From Datnioides undecimradiatus (taxonomy: Eukaryota; Chordata; Actinopteri; Lobotiformes; Datnioididae), in contig WARS01000030.1 in the NCBI GenBank assembly GCA_008933995.1, positions 2,001,501-2,065,500 of the forward strand: a stretch of DNA of 64,000 nt, in the 5' to 3' direction. Below the pieces are notes generated by a model. It was not told the DNA's origin and ran no database searches. It was given only the letters and a program-made list of their open reading frames with translations. Of this stretch, positions 62,708 through 64,000 are shown in pieces. Position numbers and translations under genes: made by a program. Position 1 is the first letter of the stretch. The number at the start of each line of letters is the position of its first letter.

Positions 62708-62726
62708 ATGGACACCGCCGAAGAAG
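62708..62726 (+). CDS. marchf6: E3 ubiquitin ligase MARCHF6, first coding exon only
   Basis: The exon reads MDTAEE plus one base of the next codon, then a consensus-like donor (G/GTAGCT). MDTAEED is the start of vertebrate MARCHF6 (TEB4/Doa10), the multipass ER ligase of ER-associated degradation, whose RING-CH finger begins right after. The split codon G+AC would give the Asp. The next exons lie beyond the window. Support also comes from position: atpsckmt and marchf6 are near neighbours on human 5p15. The exon is very short, so the call depends on this match plus synteny. Confidence 0.8.
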
Positions 62727-64000
62727 GTAGCTAGTTATGTACCAACTTAGCCCAATTCTTAACCTTAACTGTTAAAGCTGCTTATTTTAACCACGTCTGT
62801 TTATTTTTGCATGTATTTATCTGCTGTCCGCGACAATAACAGTCTCTACACTTAAAAATTTCAAAACCCCCCCAAAAAACCCGTTAGCCAATTAGCGTTA
62901 GCTAACCTGCTAACTAACTAGCATTAGCTTCCTCCCGTTAGCTATCAGCCGTTGTAACTAAAAGCAGCAACATTGGGTTTCTGCTATTTGCGTTCACCAA
63001 CGCACCCTCTGTAACATATGTGTTGTGTTGGGATGAATCCTGAAAAAAACACTTCACTTAACAGTACCGCGTAACGGAGCTAATTATTTATTTACAAGCT
63101 AACCGTCTGCGAGTTTAACGCACCCGTTATCATAATATTACGTGCAGTACGAGCACTAGCTAACGTCACGTTGACACACAGGTCAGCCTGCCAATTGACA
63201 CGGCTTGTTTACTACGTTACACTGATTTATACCAAAAACAGAAACCGTTATTTAGACTAACATCTTCAATGTGCCCTTAAAACTTGTTATTGTTATTCTG
63301 AAACCAATGCAACGACTGACACGTAACGTTAAACCTGAACGCAACACATCTTCTATGTGTTTATTTGTGCTTTGGGAACGGACCATTATTCTGTTGTTCG
63401 TGTGTCGTGGCACAGTTTGTGATAATCCTTTAATTATAAGTTTTATAAACGGTCAATCGAAATGTAATCTGGTGATCCTAGCTCGTGTTATGCTTTTGCA
63501 TCCAGGGCTAATTATAGTTATTTTATTTTGGGCATACAGTGACACAGGTAATCCAAGGATTACAGTTTGCCCTACAGTCACTATACAAACTGCCCTGGTC
63601 TATTCACTAAGGTAAAGACACAGACACATGCTGTCCCCAGTGTGTCTCACTTTCTGATTCTGAATCAGCTGAATGTTTATGTCCTGTCGTCATCATGTGT
63701 TTAACATTAGGCATATTATCTCAAATGTGTCATTGGTTTGAATGGACGGACACATTACTAGGAATTTGCCTTAGTGATTTGGTACATATATCAAACATAA
63801 AAATAAGTAACATATAATAAGAAGCATGCATGGGGTAAAATAAAATAAAATAAAATTAGATAAATAGGATAAAATGAAGCAAAGAATGTAATCTAAGCTA
63901 AAATAAGGCTATAAATTGGCTATGAATTTACAAGATAAACTCATAGCCAATTTATAGAATTGAATTTATCGAATCCGTTGATGAAACAGATGGAATTTGC
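62727..64000 (+). other. marchf6 intron 1 (partial)
   Basis: The start is CpG- and TTAGC-rich, then AT-rich. An (AAAAT)n tract lies near 63836-63862. A 114-codon frame at 63271-63615 is of random composition and is not called. The expected exon 2 with the RING-CH cysteines (CRVC...) is not found before the window ends. Confidence 0.7.

Noticed and set aside
63271-63615. 114-codon frame in marchf6 intron 1
   Set aside because: Random composition, no conserved motif, and it does not contain the RING-CH cysteines expected of marchf6 exon 2.

Overview
The window reads as a ray-finned (teleost) fish genome. Its evidence is large intron-rich vertebrate genes with near-complete orthology, fish-type DNA transposons, and abundant CA/GATA/GA microsatellites. 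No database search was possible. Gene names come from exon-by-exon translation with splice sites checked by eye.

Layout. Positions 1-4.2 kb hold a minus-strand Glu/Pro/Val-rich 27-bp coding-type minisatellite (about 1.04-2.88 kb) and otherwise nothing recognisable. Positions 4.2-13.3 kb hold a decayed Maverick/Polinton (adintovirus-like) endogenous element. From left to right it carries unidentified accessory ORFs, a retroviral-type integrase, a penton-like capsid gene, an amphipathic pVI-like segment, a small basic protein, an F54H12.2-type capsid gene with its middle deleted, an adenain-like cysteine protease, and (minus strand) a protein-primed family-B DNA polymerase. The element is interrupted by a LINE fragment (6.75-7.4 kb) and a 335-bp hAT-type MITE inside polB. 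Positions 13.3-14.7 kb are hAT (BED-finger) debris with two Tc1-like MITEs. Positions 15.46-19.48 kb are a nearly complete PIF/Harbinger transposon with recognisable terminal inverted repeats, a three-exon DDE transposase broken by one stop, and a decayed minus-strand Myb/SANT gene. Positions 19.5-34.2 kb are gene-poor, with a 683-bp THAP/Kolobok-type element at 28.4-29.1 kb.

The host genes start at 34.2 kb. On the minus strand, crispld1 (14 coding exons, 511 aa, secreted CAP + two LCCL domains) spans 34.2-44.5 kb. On the plus strand, a neto1-type gene (10 coding exons, 558 aa; two CUB domains, LDLa, one TM) spans 49.06-59.33 kb. It is followed by atpsckmt/fam173b (4 coding exons, 230 aa, mitochondrial ATP-synthase c lysine methyltransferase) at 60.46-61.82 kb, and by the first coding exon of marchf6 at 62.71 kb, which continues off the window. 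In every full host gene the splice phases close exactly, so these models are strong.

The most interesting material is the Polinton relic with its unassigned accessory ORF, the 84-bp in-frame intron in the first CUB domain of neto1, the neto1 tail that lacks the mammalian PDZ ligand, and the coding-type minisatellite at the left edge.
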